A DNA stretch of 64,000 nt from Pseudomonas lalucatii. GTDB lineage: Bacteria; Pseudomonadota; Gammaproteobacteria; Pseudomonadales; Pseudomonadaceae. Location: contig NZ_JADPMV010000001.1 in assembly GCF_018398425.1 (NCBI RefSeq), forward strand, positions 2,046,001-2,110,000. The letters are read 5' to 3'. A program made the position numbers and the translations under genes. The notes beneath the pieces were generated by a model. The model did not search any database. It saw nothing but the letters and a program-made list of their open reading frames with translations, and was not told the DNA's origin. Positions 27,322-37,290 of the stretch are shown one piece after another (position 1 is the stretch's first letter; each line of letters starts with the position of its first letter).

Positions 27322-27615
27322 ATGCAGGTGGAAAGTTTCTTCGAGTGGCTGGGCCGGGCGCTTGGCGAGCTGATCCGTTTTATCGTCGAGGCCTTGAGCG
27401 GCGTCTTCGGCGTACTCGGCGACGCCGTCAGCGGCTTTATCAACGGCCTGTCCCAGGCGCTGGGCATCACCCCGTCGCTGCTCGGCATCGTGGTGCTGGT
27501 GATCGGCCTGCTGCTGCTCTACGCCGCCGTGCGCGCCTTTCTGCGCCGCGCCATCCTCATGGGGGTCATCTGGCTGCTGCTGGGCCTGTGGCTGCTCGGC
27601 GGCCTGATCGGTTGA
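27322..27615 (+). CDS. Small membrane protein of unknown function
   Basis: The 97-residue protein begins with amphipathic segments (VESFFEWLGRALGELIRFIVE and similar, residues 3-45) and has one or two hydrophobic helices (about 52-70 and 77-96) separated by an Arg-rich turn (RAFLRRA). AAAGGA lies 9 bp before the ATG. It stands alone between hairpins at 26927 and 27627. I recognise no named family. Its presence next to the alpha-2-macroglobulin gene may be chance. Confidence 0.7.
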   Translation: MQVESFFEWLGRALGELIRFIVEALSGVFGVLGDAVSGFINGLSQALGITPSLLGIVVLVIGLLLLYAAVRAFLRRAILMGVIWLLLGLWLLGGLIG

Positions 27616-27626
27616 CCTAGCATCCG

Positions 27627-27647
27627 GGCCCGCCCGTTCGGCGGGCC
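27627..27647. terminator. Hairpin between convergent small membrane protein and alpha-2-macroglobulin genes
   Basis: A perfect 8-bp stem (GGCCCGCC / GGCGGGCC) with a CGTTC loop fills the 41-bp gap between convergent stop codons. It could serve both strands, but no T tract follows. Confidence 0.6.
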
Positions 27648-27656
27648 GAATCATCC

Positions 27657-30600
27657 TCAACGCGCCCTGACCACCAGGCGCCCCGGCGTCTCGCCGAGGG
27701 CCTGCCAGTTCGGCCGGTACATGGACTCCACCTGCGGCGGCGGCACCCGATAGCTCCCCGGGGTGACGGCGCGGGCCAGGTACAGCAGGTGCGTGCCTTC
27801 GTAGGGGCTGACATCCAGCGCCGCGACGTAGCGATCGTCGCGGAACTCCTGGTGCTTGATCCGGGCTTTGGCCATCGACCGCTGCCAATCCTGCACCGCG
27901 CTGCCGGCATCGGCCAGGCTCGCGGCGCTCTGTGCCAGGTTCTGGTTCTCCAGTTCCAGGCCGGCCGGCAGCAGGTCCACCACCAGGGCGTCGGGCACTC
28001 GCTGCTTGGCTTCCACCAGCAGATGCACCAGCACCAGGTCGCCGCTGCGCAACCCGTCCAGCGCCAGCGGCTGGCCGTCCATGCCCAGGTACTCGCGGAA
28101 GATGTGCATGTTCTCGCCGCCGGCGGCCGGCGCCTCGACCGGGTAACCGGACAGGGTCAGCTGCTGGTACAGCGGCTCGGCGCCGGCCTGGCTCAGGCTC
28201 AGCGGCGCGGCCAGCTCGGCAGCGTCCAGCTTGATGCCCGGCCGGGCATTGCTCAGGGCGAACTCGAAGGCGCCGCTCTCGAGTGTGGCCTGCCAGGGCG
28301 ACTCGGGCTTGCCGAGCAGGCTGCGTCCGGCCAGGTACAGGGCGTTGCGCTCCTGGGTCGACAGCCAGCGCTGGCCGGCCACTTCGTCGGCCAGGGCGAA
28401 CAGGCGCTGCTCGCGGCTGCCGGCGGCCAGGTCGTGCTCTTCGAGCAGGGCGAGGATCAGTGCCTGGTCGCGCAGCGCGCTGCCATAGTCGCCCAGCCAG
28501 CGGCGATTGTCGCGGCTGAGGGCCAGGCCGGCGGCCAGGGCCTGCTCGGCCCGCGGTCCATCGCCCATCTTCTGCAACGCCACGGCCAGGTGCACCAGGG
28601 GCAGCCCGGACCGGGCGTCGCTGCGGCGCTCGAACAGGCTGCGCAACGCACCCAGCGGCGCCTGCTGGCTGCGCGCCAGTACGTAGCCGGCATAGGCCTG
28701 CACGGCGAAGCGACTGTGGCCCGCATCGTCGCTGTAGCCGACCTCGATCAGGTTGCGCTCCTGCAGATAGCGCAGCAGCCGCTCGCTGGCCTTGTTCAGC
28801 GCCGCGGGCGGCACGCCGAAGCCCTGCTCGCGGGCGCGCAGGAGGAAATCGGTGACGTAGGCGCCGAGCCAGTACTCCTCGTCGCCGTCGGCGCCCCACA
28901 GGCCGAAGCTGCCGTTGTGCCGCTGCATGCCCAGCAGGCGCTCGATGCCCAGCTCGATGGCGCGGCGGCGCTGCGCCTCCGGCTCGGCCTCCAGGCCCAG
29001 GCGCGCGAGGCTCGCCGCGTCGGCATAGAGCGACGGATACAGGCCGCTGGCGGTCTGCTCCAGGCAGCCGTAGGGGTAGGCCTTGAGCGCGCGGATCTGC
29101 TCGCCGAGGTTCAGCGGCGGCCGGCTGGACACCGCCAGCAGCGCCTCGCGCCCGGCCGGCTCGAAGGCCTCCAGGGCGCCGGACGGCAGGCTCCAGGGCT
29201 GGTCCTTGAGTACGCTGCGGAAATGCCGCAGCTGCGCCGGGTAGGCCGGGCGGATGCCCAGGGTCCACTCGCGGCGCAGTGGCGCCAGCGCCTCGTCCGG
29301 CAGCTGCAAGCCCTGCACCTCGACGCTGACCCGCCCCTGGCCGTAGCCGCCGAGGGCGCGCACCGGAATGTGCAGGATGCTGCGCTCGCCTTCTTCCAGG
29401 CTGATGCTGCGCTCGGCATCGGCCGCCTCGGCGAGGCTCAGCTGCCCTTCGGCCACTATCCGCACCTGCAGTTGCTGGGCCTGCCCGGAGAGGTTGTTGA
29501 GGTCCAGGGCCAGGCGGGTCTGGTCGCCGCCGGCGAGGAAGCGCGGCATCGACAGCTCGGCGATCAGCGGCGCGGCCACCACCGTCTCGGCCTCGGCCAT
29601 GCCGTAGCGCTCGTCGCTCCAGGCCTGGGCCATCAGCCGCAGTTCGCCGTTGAAGTCGGGGATATCCAGGCTGACCTCGCCCTCGCCCCGCTCATCCAGC
29701 AGCAGCGGCCGGCTCTGCAGCGCGACGATCAGCACACCGGTGTCCGGGCGCTTGCCGCCGGCCGCCAGGGCCGCGTCGCCGCCGAAGGCCAGCCTGGCCA
29801 GCCGGCCCTGGCCGGCCTCGATCAGCTGGCCATAGACATCCAGCTGGTCGGCGCCATAGGCCTTGCGGCCGAACAGCGCGGCGAAGGGGTCGGGCGTCGG
29901 GTAGTCGGTGATATTGAGGATGCCGGCATCCACCGCGGCCACCAGCACCTGCACCCGTTCGGGCAGGCTGCCGTCGGCGTTGCGCGCCTGCACCCTGATC
30001 GTCAGCGGCTGGTTCGGGCGCATCTTGTCCGCCGCGGTCAGGCTCAGCGCCAGCTGGCGCGGCGCCCGGTCCAGCGGCAGGTGCAGCAGCCCCACCGCGC
30101 GCTTGGGCGTGGCATTGCTCTGGCGCTCGCCGGGGCGAATCACCAGGGCGCTGACATACAGGTCGTGGCGCGCCCAGTCCCGGGCGATGGGGATGTCGAA
30201 CGCCTGGCCCTCGGCCGGCACCTCGATGGCCTGCCACCACAGCGGCCCGTCGCTGGACTCGACCAGCAGGTAGCCGCGGCCGGCCGCCGGCGGGGTCACC
30301 GTGACCTGGGCGGTGTCGCCTGCGGCGTAGGCCGGCTTGTCCAGCGCCAGCTTGACCTGGTCCGGGCGCACCGCGCCGCCGTCGGCGTTGTCCTGCCAGC
30401 GGTAGCCGGCCCAGAAGCGCAGGCTGCTGAGCAGGCCGGTGTCGGCGTCGACCACCTCGACCCGGTACGGCCCCCACTCCACCGGGAAGCTGACCTTCGC
30501 CGTGGCCCCGGCCGCGACGTCGAGGCGCTCCTCGCTGAGGGTCAGGTATTTCTCGTTGTAGCGATGGCTCCAGCCGTCGCGCTCGGAGAAGTTCCAGTAG

Positions 30601-32564
30601 TAGTCGCGGCGCTCGCGCACCAGCCGCACCGTCAGGCCCTCGGCGGCCAGCTTGTTGCCGGCGGCGTCGGCCACCAGCACCTCGAACTCGGCCAGGCCGT
30701 CGCCGTCCACCTGCTCGCCGTCGAACAGCCCGCGCAGGCCCGGCAGGCGTTCGGCCGGCCACACCGGCTGCACCAGGCGGCGGGTAATGGGGCGGCCGCC
30801 GGACTCCTGCAGGCTGGCCTGGAGGATCAGCTGCAGCGGCGACCTGGCCTCGCGCCAGCGGCTGTCGATGGCCAGGCTGGCCTGGCCCCGCTCGTCCAGC
30901 GTGCTCTCGTCCAGTTCGATGTCCTGGCTAAGCTCCGCCTCGGTCAGCGAGCCGAACTGGTAGCCCGGCAGGCTGGCCACCGCCTCGCGCAGCGGGCGCA
31001 CGTAGAGCTGCCCGCCGAGGCGATTGCCGGCGGCCGGCGCGCCGTACAGGTAGCGGCCGCTGACCGCGAAACGCGCCGGCTCGGCCGGCGCCAGCGGCGT
31101 GTCGCGGCCCTGCAGTTCCAGGGCCAGGCGCTCGGGCAGGAAGTCCTCCACCGCGAACTCGTACAGCTGCGGCTTGCCGTCGCCCAGGTCGAACTGCAAC
31201 TGCCAGCGGCCGGTCGGCGCCTCCTCGGCCAGCGCCAGCCGGTATTGGTAGAGCCCGGCGTCATCGGCCTGCCAGACGAACTTGCGGCTGACCTGGGCGT
31301 CCGGCCGGCGCACCTCGACGCTGACCGGCTGCGCCGCCACCGCGCGGCCGTCGGCATCGCGCAGCAGGGCGTTGAGCAGCACGGTCTCGCCGGGGCGGTA
31401 GAGGTCGCGCGGGCCGAACACGAAGAATTGCAGGGGGTGGGCCTTGGGCCCGGCGATGGCGAATTCGGCCAGGTCCAGCGCCGGGCCGCCGAGGCGCAGC
31501 AGGCTGGTCTGCCCCTCCTGATGGGCCAGCAACAGCTCGGCCTCGGCCGGCAGCGGCAGCTCGGCGTGGCCGGCGTCGTCGGTCGTTCCTTCGGCCAGCA
31601 GCCGGCCCTGGCCATCGAGCAGCCGCAGCTCGATCCCGGACAGCGCCTGGCCGCCGGCCAGGGCCTGGGTGAACACGTCCAGGCGGTCGCGGTAGCGGTG
31701 GGCGGACAGGCCGATGTCGCTCAGGCTGAACAGCGTGGCCGGCTGCGAATAGCCATAGCGGCCGGCCTCGCGCATCACCGCCAGGTACACCCCCGGCTGC
31801 TGCAAGGGCGCCAGGCCGGCGATCGGCAGCAGCAGGGTCTCGCGGGTGTTGCGCGCCGGCTTGAGGTCGAAGCGGCCGCCGTACACCAGCTCGGCCATCG
31901 GCAGCAGCTGCTGCGCCTCCCAGCTGTCGAGGTTGCTGCTGCGCCCCCACTGCGCGAGGAAGCGCGGCAGCGCCTGGTCCTTGATGCGGAAGAATTCGAC
32001 GTTGACCTGCTCGACGTTCAGGGCGATCACCGGCAGGCCCTCGGCCAGCCGGGTCGGCAGCAGCGAGCCGCGGCTGGCGAAGCCGACGCTGGCCTGCAGG
32101 TCGCGGGTCTGCAGGCGGCTGCTGTATTCCTCGGCCAGTTGCGCGCCATTGACCGCGCGCAGGCCGGCGTCGACGGTCAGCACCAGCTTGCGCCGCGGCT
32201 CCAGGTGGCGCAGGCGCAGTTCCATGAGGTTGTCGGCCAGCTCCCAGGCGCCGTCGACCTTGCCCGCCTTGCTGTCGACCAGGTGCAGGCGTTCGGCGAA
32301 GTTCTGCTCCGGCTCCAGGGGCACGGAGACACTCACCGACAGGACACTGGCGCCGTCCAGCTGCACCTCGGAGACATCCATCACCTTCAGCTCGCGGCCG
32401 GCATAGCGCGCGGCCAGGGCGTCGCGGTCGACGCTCGGCGTCGCCTGCGACCGACTGGCCGGCGCCTCCGGCACCGTGGCGCTGACCTGGGCCGGTTCGG
32501 TGGCGGAGTCGCAGGCGCCGAGCAGGCCGAGGAGAAGGGCCAGAAACAATCCTTTGTGCGCCAT
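27657..32564 (-). CDS. Bacterial alpha-2-macroglobulin, thioester-containing lipoprotein (YfhM type)
   Basis: The start is the ATG at 32564 behind GGAG; a TTG four codons upstream is less likely. The 1635-residue protein has a lipobox LLGAC (C18), a long array of macroglobulin-like beta domains, the bait region, and the thioester motif GCLEQ with C1167, followed by an alpha-helical toroid (about 1140-1460). The thioester lets it trap attacking proteases covalently in the periplasm. In many Gram-negatives it is paired with PBP1C, thought to repair wall damage once the envelope is breached. Here pbpC lies 2.5 kb further on the same strand, beyond three plus-strand genes. Confidence 0.93.
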   Translation of the reverse strand: MAHKGLFLALLLGLLGACDSATEPAQVSATVPEAPASRSQATPSVDRDALAARYAGRELKVMDVSEVQLDGASVLSVSVSVPLEPEQNFAERLHLVDSKAGKVDGAWELADNLMELRLRHLEPRRKLVLTVDAGLRAVNGAQLAEEYSSRLQTRDLQASVGFASRGSLLPTRLAEGLPVIALNVEQVNVEFFRIKDQALPRFLAQWGRSSNLDSWEAQQLLPMAELVYGGRFDLKPARNTRETLLLPIAGLAPLQQPGVYLAVMREAGRYGYSQPATLFSLSDIGLSAHRYRDRLDVFTQALAGGQALSGIELRLLDGQGRLLAEGTTDDAGHAELPLPAEAELLLAHQEGQTSLLRLGGPALDLAEFAIAGPKAHPLQFFVFGPRDLYRPGETVLLNALLRDADGRAVAAQPVSVEVRRPDAQVSRKFVWQADDAGLYQYRLALAEEAPTGRWQLQFDLGDGKPQLYEFAVEDFLPERLALELQGRDTPLAPAEPARFAVSGRYLYGAPAAGNRLGGQLYVRPLREAVASLPGYQFGSLTEAELSQDIELDESTLDERGQASLAIDSRWREARSPLQLILQASLQESGGRPITRRLVQPVWPAERLPGLRGLFDGEQVDGDGLAEFEVLVADAAGNKLAAEGLTVRLVRERRDYYWNFSERDGWSHRYNEKYLTLSEERLDVAAGATAKVSFPVEWGPYRVEVVDADTGLLSSLRFWAGYRWQDNADGGAVRPDQVKLALDKPAYAAGDTAQVTVTPPAAGRGYLLVESSDGPLWWQAIEVPAEGQAFDIPIARDWARHDLYVSALVIRPGERQSNATPKRAVGLLHLPLDRAPRQLALSLTAADKMRPNQPLTIRVQARNADGSLPERVQVLVAAVDAGILNITDYPTPDPFAALFGRKAYGADQLDVYGQLIEAGQGRLARLAFGGDAALAAGGKRPDTGVLIVALQSRPLLLDERGEGEVSLDIPDFNGELRLMAQAWSDERYGMAEAETVVAAPLIAELSMPRFLAGGDQTRLALDLNNLSGQAQQLQVRIVAEGQLSLAEAADAERSISLEEGERSILHIPVRALGGYGQGRVSVEVQGLQLPDEALAPLRREWTLGIRPAYPAQLRHFRSVLKDQPWSLPSGALEAFEPAGREALLAVSSRPPLNLGEQIRALKAYPYGCLEQTASGLYPSLYADAASLARLGLEAEPEAQRRRAIELGIERLLGMQRHNGSFGLWGADGDEEYWLGAYVTDFLLRAREQGFGVPPAALNKASERLLRYLQERNLIEVGYSDDAGHSRFAVQAYAGYVLARSQQAPLGALRSLFERRSDARSGLPLVHLAVALQKMGDGPRAEQALAAGLALSRDNRRWLGDYGSALRDQALILALLEEHDLAAGSREQRLFALADEVAGQRWLSTQERNALYLAGRSLLGKPESPWQATLESGAFEFALSNARPGIKLDAAELAAPLSLSQAGAEPLYQQLTLSGYPVEAPAAGGENMHIFREYLGMDGQPLALDGLRSGDLVLVHLLVEAKQRVPDALVVDLLPAGLELENQNLAQSAASLADAGSAVQDWQRSMAKARIKHQEFRDDRYVAALDVSPYEGTHLLYLARAVTPGSYRVPPPQVESMYRPNWQALGETPGRLVVRAR

Positions 32565-32716
32565 TGCGGGCTCCAATCTTGCGGGTGCAGAGGCCCGACA
32601 CTATAGCCCCGCCGTCTGCGCGCGGCGAACGGCCAGGCGGCAAGATGCCCGGCCGCGCACGGGTTACCGACGTGGCCGCCGGCTTGCGTATACTGCAGCG
32701 CTGCCCGGGAGCCCCC

Positions 32717-34099
32717 ATGTCCTTGCTAGCCGATGCCTGGCGCCATCGCCCGACCCACCAGCGGGTCTGGGCCCTGGCGGCGCCGATGATCCTCTCCAAC
32801 CTGTCGGTGCCCCTGGTGGCGCTGGTCGACAGCGCCGTGGTCGGCCATCTGCCCCACGCCCACCAGCTGGCGGCGGTGGCGGTCGGCGCCAGCCTCTATA
32901 CCCTGCTGGTCTGGACCGTGGGCTTTTTGCGCATGGGCAGCACCGGCTTCGCCGCCCAGGCGGCCGGCCGCGAGGACGGCGGCGCCCTGCGCCAGGTGCT
33001 GTGCCAGGGCCTGCTGCTGGGCGGCGGCCTGGCGCTGCTGCTGATACTCCTGGCGCTGCCGTTCGGCAGCCTGGCCCTGTCCCTGATGCAGCCCTCCGCG
33101 CAGCTCGACGAACTGGCCCGCAGCTACCTGCACATCCGCCTGTTCGGCCTGCCGGCGGCGCTGGCCAGCTACGCCCTGATCGGCTGGCTGCTCGGCACCC
33201 AGAATGCACGCGGCCCGCTGGCCATTCTGCTGACCACCAACCTGCTCAACGTGGCCCTCGACCTGCTCTTCGTGCTCGGCCTGGGCTGGGGCGTGGCCGG
33301 CGCCGCCTGGGCCTCGGTGCTGGCCGAGTGGAGCGGCGCGTTGCTCGGCCTGTACCTGGCCCGCCGCGCCCTGGGCGCCTATGCCGGGCGCATCGACTGG
33401 CCCGCGCTGCGCCGCTGGGCCAGCTGGCGCCCGCTGCTGGCGGTCAATCGCGACATCTTCATCCGCAGCCTGGCGCTGCAGTCGGTGTTCTTCCTGGTCA
33501 CGGTGCAGGGCACCCGCCTGGGCGACGCCACGGTGGCGGCCAACGCCCTGCTGCTCAACGGCCTGCTGCTCACCGCCCATGCCCTGGACGGCCTGGCCCA
33601 TGCGGTCGAGGCGCTGTGCGGCCACGCCCTCGGCGCCCGCGATCGCCAGGCCCTGCGCCGCAGCCTGATCGTCGCCGCCGGCTGGTCGCTGCTGGCCAGC
33701 CTCGGCTTCGCCCTGTTCTTCGCCCTCGGCGGGCGCTGGTTCATCGCCCTGCAGACCGACATCGCCGCGGTCCGCGCCACCGCGTTCGCCTACCTGCCCT
33801 ACCTGGCCCTGCTGCCGCTGCTCGCGGTGTCGAGCTACCTGCTCGACGGCCTGTTCATCGGTGCCACCCGCGCCCGGGAGATGCGCGACGCCATGCTCCT
33901 GGCGCTGCTGCCCAGCCTGGCCCTGGGCTGGCTGCTGCGGCCGCTGGGCAATCACGGCTTGTGGTTGGCCTTTCTGGCCTTCATGCTGCTGCGAAGCCTC
34001 AGCCTGGGTGGCTATGCTTACCGGCTGACCCGCCGCGACGCCTGGTTCGGCGCCCCCGCGCCGGCCCGCTCGCGCCCAACCGACTGCCCCGCCGAGTAA
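32717..34099 (+). CDS. MATE-family efflux transporter (DinF-like)
   Basis: This 460-residue protein has about 12 transmembrane helices in two related halves. The N-terminal half carries WALAAPMILSNLSVPLVALVDSAVVGHL and GFLRMGSTGFAAQA, typical of the DinF branch of the MATE family. Members exchange Na+ or H+ for organic cations or drugs; substrate not determinable. The ATG at 32717 is used. It is divergent from the alpha-2-macroglobulin gene and followed after 10 bp by a DUF2214 membrane protein gene, likely cotranscribed. Confidence 0.9.
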   Translation: MSLLADAWRHRPTHQRVWALAAPMILSNLSVPLVALVDSAVVGHLPHAHQLAAVAVGASLYTLLVWTVGFLRMGSTGFAAQAAGREDGGALRQVLCQGLLLGGGLALLLILLALPFGSLALSLMQPSAQLDELARSYLHIRLFGLPAALASYALIGWLLGTQNARGPLAILLTTNLLNVALDLLFVLGLGWGVAGAAWASVLAEWSGALLGLYLARRALGAYAGRIDWPALRRWASWRPLLAVNRDIFIRSLALQSVFFLVTVQGTRLGDATVAANALLLNGLLLTAHALDGLAHAVEALCGHALGARDRQALRRSLIVAAGWSLLASLGFALFFALGGRWFIALQTDIAAVRATAFAYLPYLALLPLLAVSSYLLDGLFIGATRAREMRDAMLLALLPSLALGWLLRPLGNHGLWLAFLAFMLLRSLSLGGYAYRLTRRDAWFGAPAPARSRPTDCPAE

Positions 34100-34109
34100 G
34101 GAAACTCCT

Positions 34110-34565
34110 ATGGCCGAAGCCATTACCGCGTATCTGCACTACCTGTCGATCTTCGTTCTGTTCGCCCTGCTCACCCTGGAGCACCAGCTGTTCAAGCTGC
34201 CCCTTGACCTGCCCAGGGCGCGCAGCCTGGTGCGCCTCGACGCCGCCTACGGCATGAGCGCCGTGCTGGTGCTGCTCACCGGCGGCGCCCGCGCCCTGTG
34301 GTTCGCCAAGGGTCTGGACTACTACCTGCGCAACGGCCTGTTCCACGCCAAGCTCACGCTGTTCATCCTGGTCGGCCTGCTGTCGATCGTGCCGACCCTC
34401 TTCTTCCTCGGCTGGCGCAAGAGCCTGAAGGCCGGCCAGCTGCCCCAGGTCGACGCGGCCCGGGCCAGGCGGGTGACCCTGATCATCCGCCTGGAGCTGC
34501 TCCTGCTGTTGCTGATCCCGCTGCTGGCGGCGCTGATGGCCCGTGGTTTCGGCGCCTTCGGCTGA
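34110..34565 (+). CDS. DUF2214 family membrane protein
   Basis: The 151-residue protein has four predicted TM helices. It carries ITAYLHYLSIFVLFALLTLE, RLDAAYGMSAVLVLLTG and GLFHAKLTLFILVGLLSIVPT, which fit DUF2214, a family of small four-helix inner-membrane proteins. Histidines in the helices (H10, H25, H99) are reminiscent of heme-binding or copper-resistance (CopD-like) proteins, but function is unknown. It follows the MATE gene by 10 bp. Confidence 0.85.
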   Translation: MAEAITAYLHYLSIFVLFALLTLEHQLFKLPLDLPRARSLVRLDAAYGMSAVLVLLTGGARALWFAKGLDYYLRNGLFHAKLTLFILVGLLSIVPTLFFLGWRKSLKAGQLPQVDAARARRVTLIIRLELLLLLLIPLLAALMARGFGAFG

Positions 34566-34578
34566 GGCGCGGCGGAAA

Positions 34579-34610
34579 CGAAGAAGCCCGGCAGGTGCCG
34601 GGCTTCTTCG
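34579..34610. terminator. Bidirectional terminator between DUF2214 and speA genes
   Basis: CGAAGAAGCCCGGC and GCCGGGCTTCTTCG form a perfect 14-bp stem with a short AGGT loop. It lies 13 bp after the DUF2214 stop and 15 bp after the convergent speA stop, so it can end both transcripts. Confidence 0.85.
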
Positions 34611-34625
34611 TGCTGCCGAGGCGGT

Positions 34626-36539
34626 TCAGGACGCCAGGTAGGACGAGCGGGTCAGGCCCAGGCGCAGGGCGTCGAGGAACTGGGTGCGCTCGCGGGCGCT
34701 GATCTTGGCGCTGGCCACCTTGTCGCGGTAGTGGGTCATCAGCTCCTCGGGCGACAGGTGCACGTAGCGCAGCATGTCCTCGATGGTGTCGTGGGTCTCG
34801 ATGCCGGCGCTGTACACGCTGCCGTCCTGGTTCTGGTAGATGTTCACCGAGTCGGTGTCGCCGAACAGGTTGTGCATGTCGCCGAGGATCTCCTGGTAGG
34901 CGCCGACCAGGAAGATGCCCAGCAGGTAGTCCTCGCCCTCGCGCACCTCGTGCACCGGCAGGCTGGTCTCGATGCTCTGCTCGTCGACGTACTGCTTGAT
35001 CTTGCCGTCCGAATCGCAGGTCAGGTCCTGCAGCACGGCGCGGCGCAGCGGCTCCTCCTCCAGGCGGTTGAGCGGCAGGATCGGCAGCACCTGGTCGATG
35101 GCCCAGGTGTCCGGCAGGCTCTGGAACACCGAGAAGTTGCAGATGTACTTGTCGGCCAGCTTGTCGTTGAGCTCGTCGAGCACCTGGCGATGCGAGCGCT
35201 GGCGCGCCTTCAGCGAGTTGTACAGGCGCCGGCACAGGGCGAAGTAGCACTGCTCGGCCAGGGCCTTCTCGCGCAGGCCGACCTTGCCCTCGGCGTACTG
35301 CGCGGCCACGTCGCTCATGTAGTGGGTGGCGCGCCAGTAGGTCTCGGTGACCATCTCGATGTCGGTGGGGCCGAGCAGCTCGACCAGGTACTGCACGGTC
35401 TCCGGCAGGCTGGCGACGTCCTCGATCAGCGGCACCTCGTCGTTGTGCTTCTCCACGTCGGTGACCTGCACCACCAGCATGGCGTGGTGCGCGGTCAGCG
35501 AGCGACCGCTCTCGGAGAAGATGTGCGGGTGCGGCAGTTCCTGGGCGTCGCAGAACTCCTTGAGCATGCCCACCACCACGCCGGCGTAGTCGTCCATGTC
35601 GTAGTTGATCGAGCTGGCGTTGCGCGAGTGGGTGCCGTCGTAGTCCACGCCGAGGCCACCGCCGACGTCGACGTGGTCGACCGGCAGGCCCAGGCCGCGC
35701 AGCTCGCCGTAGTAGCGGATCGCCTCGCGGAAGCCGTGCTGGTAGTCGGCCAGGTTGGCGATCTGCGAGCCCATGTGGAAATGCAGCAGGCGGATGCCCT
35801 GGTCCAGCCCCGCCGCGCGGAAGCGCTCGACCACCGACAGCAGCTGCGCGGCCGACAGGCCGAACTTGGACTTCTCGCCGCCGGTGTCGGCCCACTTGCT
35901 CGAGGCCAGGGAAGACAGGCGCACGCGCAGGCCGATCTGCGGCGCGACCCTGAGCTCGGCCGCCTCCTCGATCACCAGCTGCACCTCGGATTCCTTCTCG
36001 ATGACGATGAACACGTTGTGGCCGAGCTTCTGCCCCATCAGCGCCAGCTTGATGAACTCGCGGTCCTTGTAGCCGTTGCAGACGATGGTGCCGCCCTTGG
36101 GCGCCAGCGCCAGCACCGCCAGCAGCTCCGGCTTGGAGCCGGCCTCCAGGCCGATGGAGACGTTCTGCGTGGCGATGATGTTCTCCACCACCGCCTCCTG
36201 CTGGTTGACCTTGATCGGGTACAGCGCGGTGTACGGGCTCTGGTAGCCCAGGCGCGCGATGTTGGCATCGAAGGCGCCGGTCAGGCCGCGCACCCGGTCC
36301 TGCAGGATGTCCGGGAAGCGCACCAGCAGCGGCAGGCTCAGACCGCTCTCGCGCAGCTCCGCGACCTGGGCGAACAGGTCGATCGGCGTGCTGCCCGGGC
36401 CATTGGGACGCACTTCGACGCGGCCGCTGTCGTTGATCGCGAAATACCCCGCGCCCCAGTGGCGAATGCCATAGACGCTGCGGCTGTCCGCGACCGTCCA
36501 CTGGCTACCGTCATCTTTGCGTGTGCGTCGTGCAGACAT
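34626..36539 (-). CDS. speA: Biosynthetic arginine decarboxylase
   Basis: This 637-residue PLP enzyme converts arginine to agmatine, the first step of the agmatine route to putrescine. The PLP lysine is in YPIKVNQQ, and [33 protein letters not shown] and [13 protein letters not shown] are conserved SpeA segments. The length matches the family. GGGAGAA precedes the ATG. It is the first gene of the block whose order matches the P. aeruginosa chromosome. A YciH/SUI1 gene lies 136 bp upstream on the same strand. Confidence 0.96.
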   Translation of the reverse strand: MSARRTRKDDGSQWTVADSRSVYGIRHWGAGYFAINDSGRVEVRPNGPGSTPIDLFAQVAELRESGLSLPLLVRFPDILQDRVRGLTGAFDANIARLGYQSPYTALYPIKVNQQEAVVENIIATQNVSIGLEAGSKPELLAVLALAPKGGTIVCNGYKDREFIKLALMGQKLGHNVFIVIEKESEVQLVIEEAAELRVAPQIGLRVRLSSLASSKWADTGGEKSKFGLSAAQLLSVVERFRAAGLDQGIRLLHFHMGSQIANLADYQHGFREAIRYYGELRGLGLPVDHVDVGGGLGVDYDGTHSRNASSINYDMDDYAGVVVGMLKEFCDAQELPHPHIFSESGRSLTAHHAMLVVQVTDVEKHNDEVPLIEDVASLPETVQYLVELLGPTDIEMVTETYWRATHYMSDVAAQYAEGKVGLREKALAEQCYFALCRRLYNSLKARQRSHRQVLDELNDKLADKYICNFSVFQSLPDTWAIDQVLPILPLNRLEEEPLRRAVLQDLTCDSDGKIKQYVDEQSIETSLPVHEVREGEDYLLGIFLVGAYQEILGDMHNLFGDTDSVNIYQNQDGSVYSAGIETHDTIEDMLRYVHLSPEELMTHYRDKVASAKISARERTQFLDALRLGLTRSSYLAS

Positions 36540-36675
36540 CGAGTTCTCCCTTGCTAGAGATAAGCGCCGGGGATCAGCCCGGGCGACAGCAGATTAGAGT
36601 GAGGAAATGACCATTGCCCGGCAGTCGACCCGCGACCTGCCGAGCAAGTTTAGAAGACTCGGGAGAAGCGTCCGG

Positions 36676-37047
36676 CTAGCCGCCGGACTTCTTCGCCTTG
36701 AAGCCGCGTTTGAGCAGTTCGTCGAGGAGCAGCTGGACGTGGTCGCCCTGGATCTCGATCACCCCGTCTTTCAGCGCGCCGCCACAGCCACAGCGCTTCT
36801 TCAGCGCGCTGGCCAGTTCCCTGAGCGGTTCTTCGGCCAGCGGCACGCCGCTGACGGTGGTCACCGTCTTGCCGCCGCGCCCCTTGGTTTCTCGGCGCAC
36901 GCGGGCGATGCCGTCGCCGGCGGGAATCTGGGTCTTGTGGCAGATGCAGGCGTCCACCGGCTGGCCGCAGTCCGGGCAGTGCCGGCCGCTGTCGGTGGAG
37001 TACACCAGGCCGCCGAGGGCGGACAATGACGAAGCTTTCTTGACCAC
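36676..37047 (-). CDS. yciH: SUI1/YciH-type translation initiation factor
   Basis: The 123-residue protein starts at a GTG. It has an N-terminal zinc-knuckle-like segment (CPDCG..VDACIC, four cysteines) and a C-terminal SUI1 fold with RRETKGRGGKTVTTVSG and KRCGCGGALKDGVIEIQGDH. YciH is a bacterial relative of eukaryotic eIF1 and may influence start-site selection. A hairpin (36670-36688) spans its stop codon and may help terminate transcription. Confidence 0.9.
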   Translation of the reverse strand: MVKKASSLSALGGLVYSTDSGRHCPDCGQPVDACICHKTQIPAGDGIARVRRETKGRGGKTVTTVSGVPLAEEPLRELASALKKRCGCGGALKDGVIEIQGDHVQLLLDELLKRGFKAKKSGG

Positions 37048-37244
37048 CGGCTTGTCCTCGTAGGGGTCAGGATAGCGACTGGCTGATGATTATCAGCCGC
37101 GAAGCCCCACTCTGGCAGGGGCAGCGCAGCCGAGCTGGACGGCTCGGGCTTAGAGGGCGCGCAGTGTAAAGGCAAACTCCGCCGCTGCTAAGTACAAAAT
37201 TGCGCCAGTGTCCGACAGATTGGCGACATGCGTCGCCCGCGTCC

Positions 37245-37275
37245 AACATAGCGCACGGCCGTGCGCCGCTATGTT
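37245..37275 (-). repeat. Near-perfect 31-bp inverted repeat, probable terminator of the NUDIX gene
   Basis: AACATAGCG and CGCTATGTT are perfect 9-bp arms enclosing the palindrome CACGGCCGTG. It lies 16 bp after the end of the minus-strand NUDIX gene and upstream of yciH. No T tract follows, so an operator for yciH is the alternative. Confidence 0.45.
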
Positions 37276-37290
37276 GCACGGGCCGCGCCC

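Noticed and set aside
26971..29268. Long minus-strand frame overlapping the start of the small membrane protein and the 3' part of the alpha-2-macroglobulin gene
   Set aside because: It lies in another frame of the same strand as a well-supported gene and encodes Arg/Pro/Gly-rich filler.
27789..32606. An open frame of about 1600 codons antisense to the alpha-2-macroglobulin gene
   Set aside because: It mirrors the codon pattern of a GC-rich gene. Its product is Gln/Ala/Gly/Arg low-complexity sequence without domains, while the minus strand encodes a clear lipoprotein with a thioester motif.
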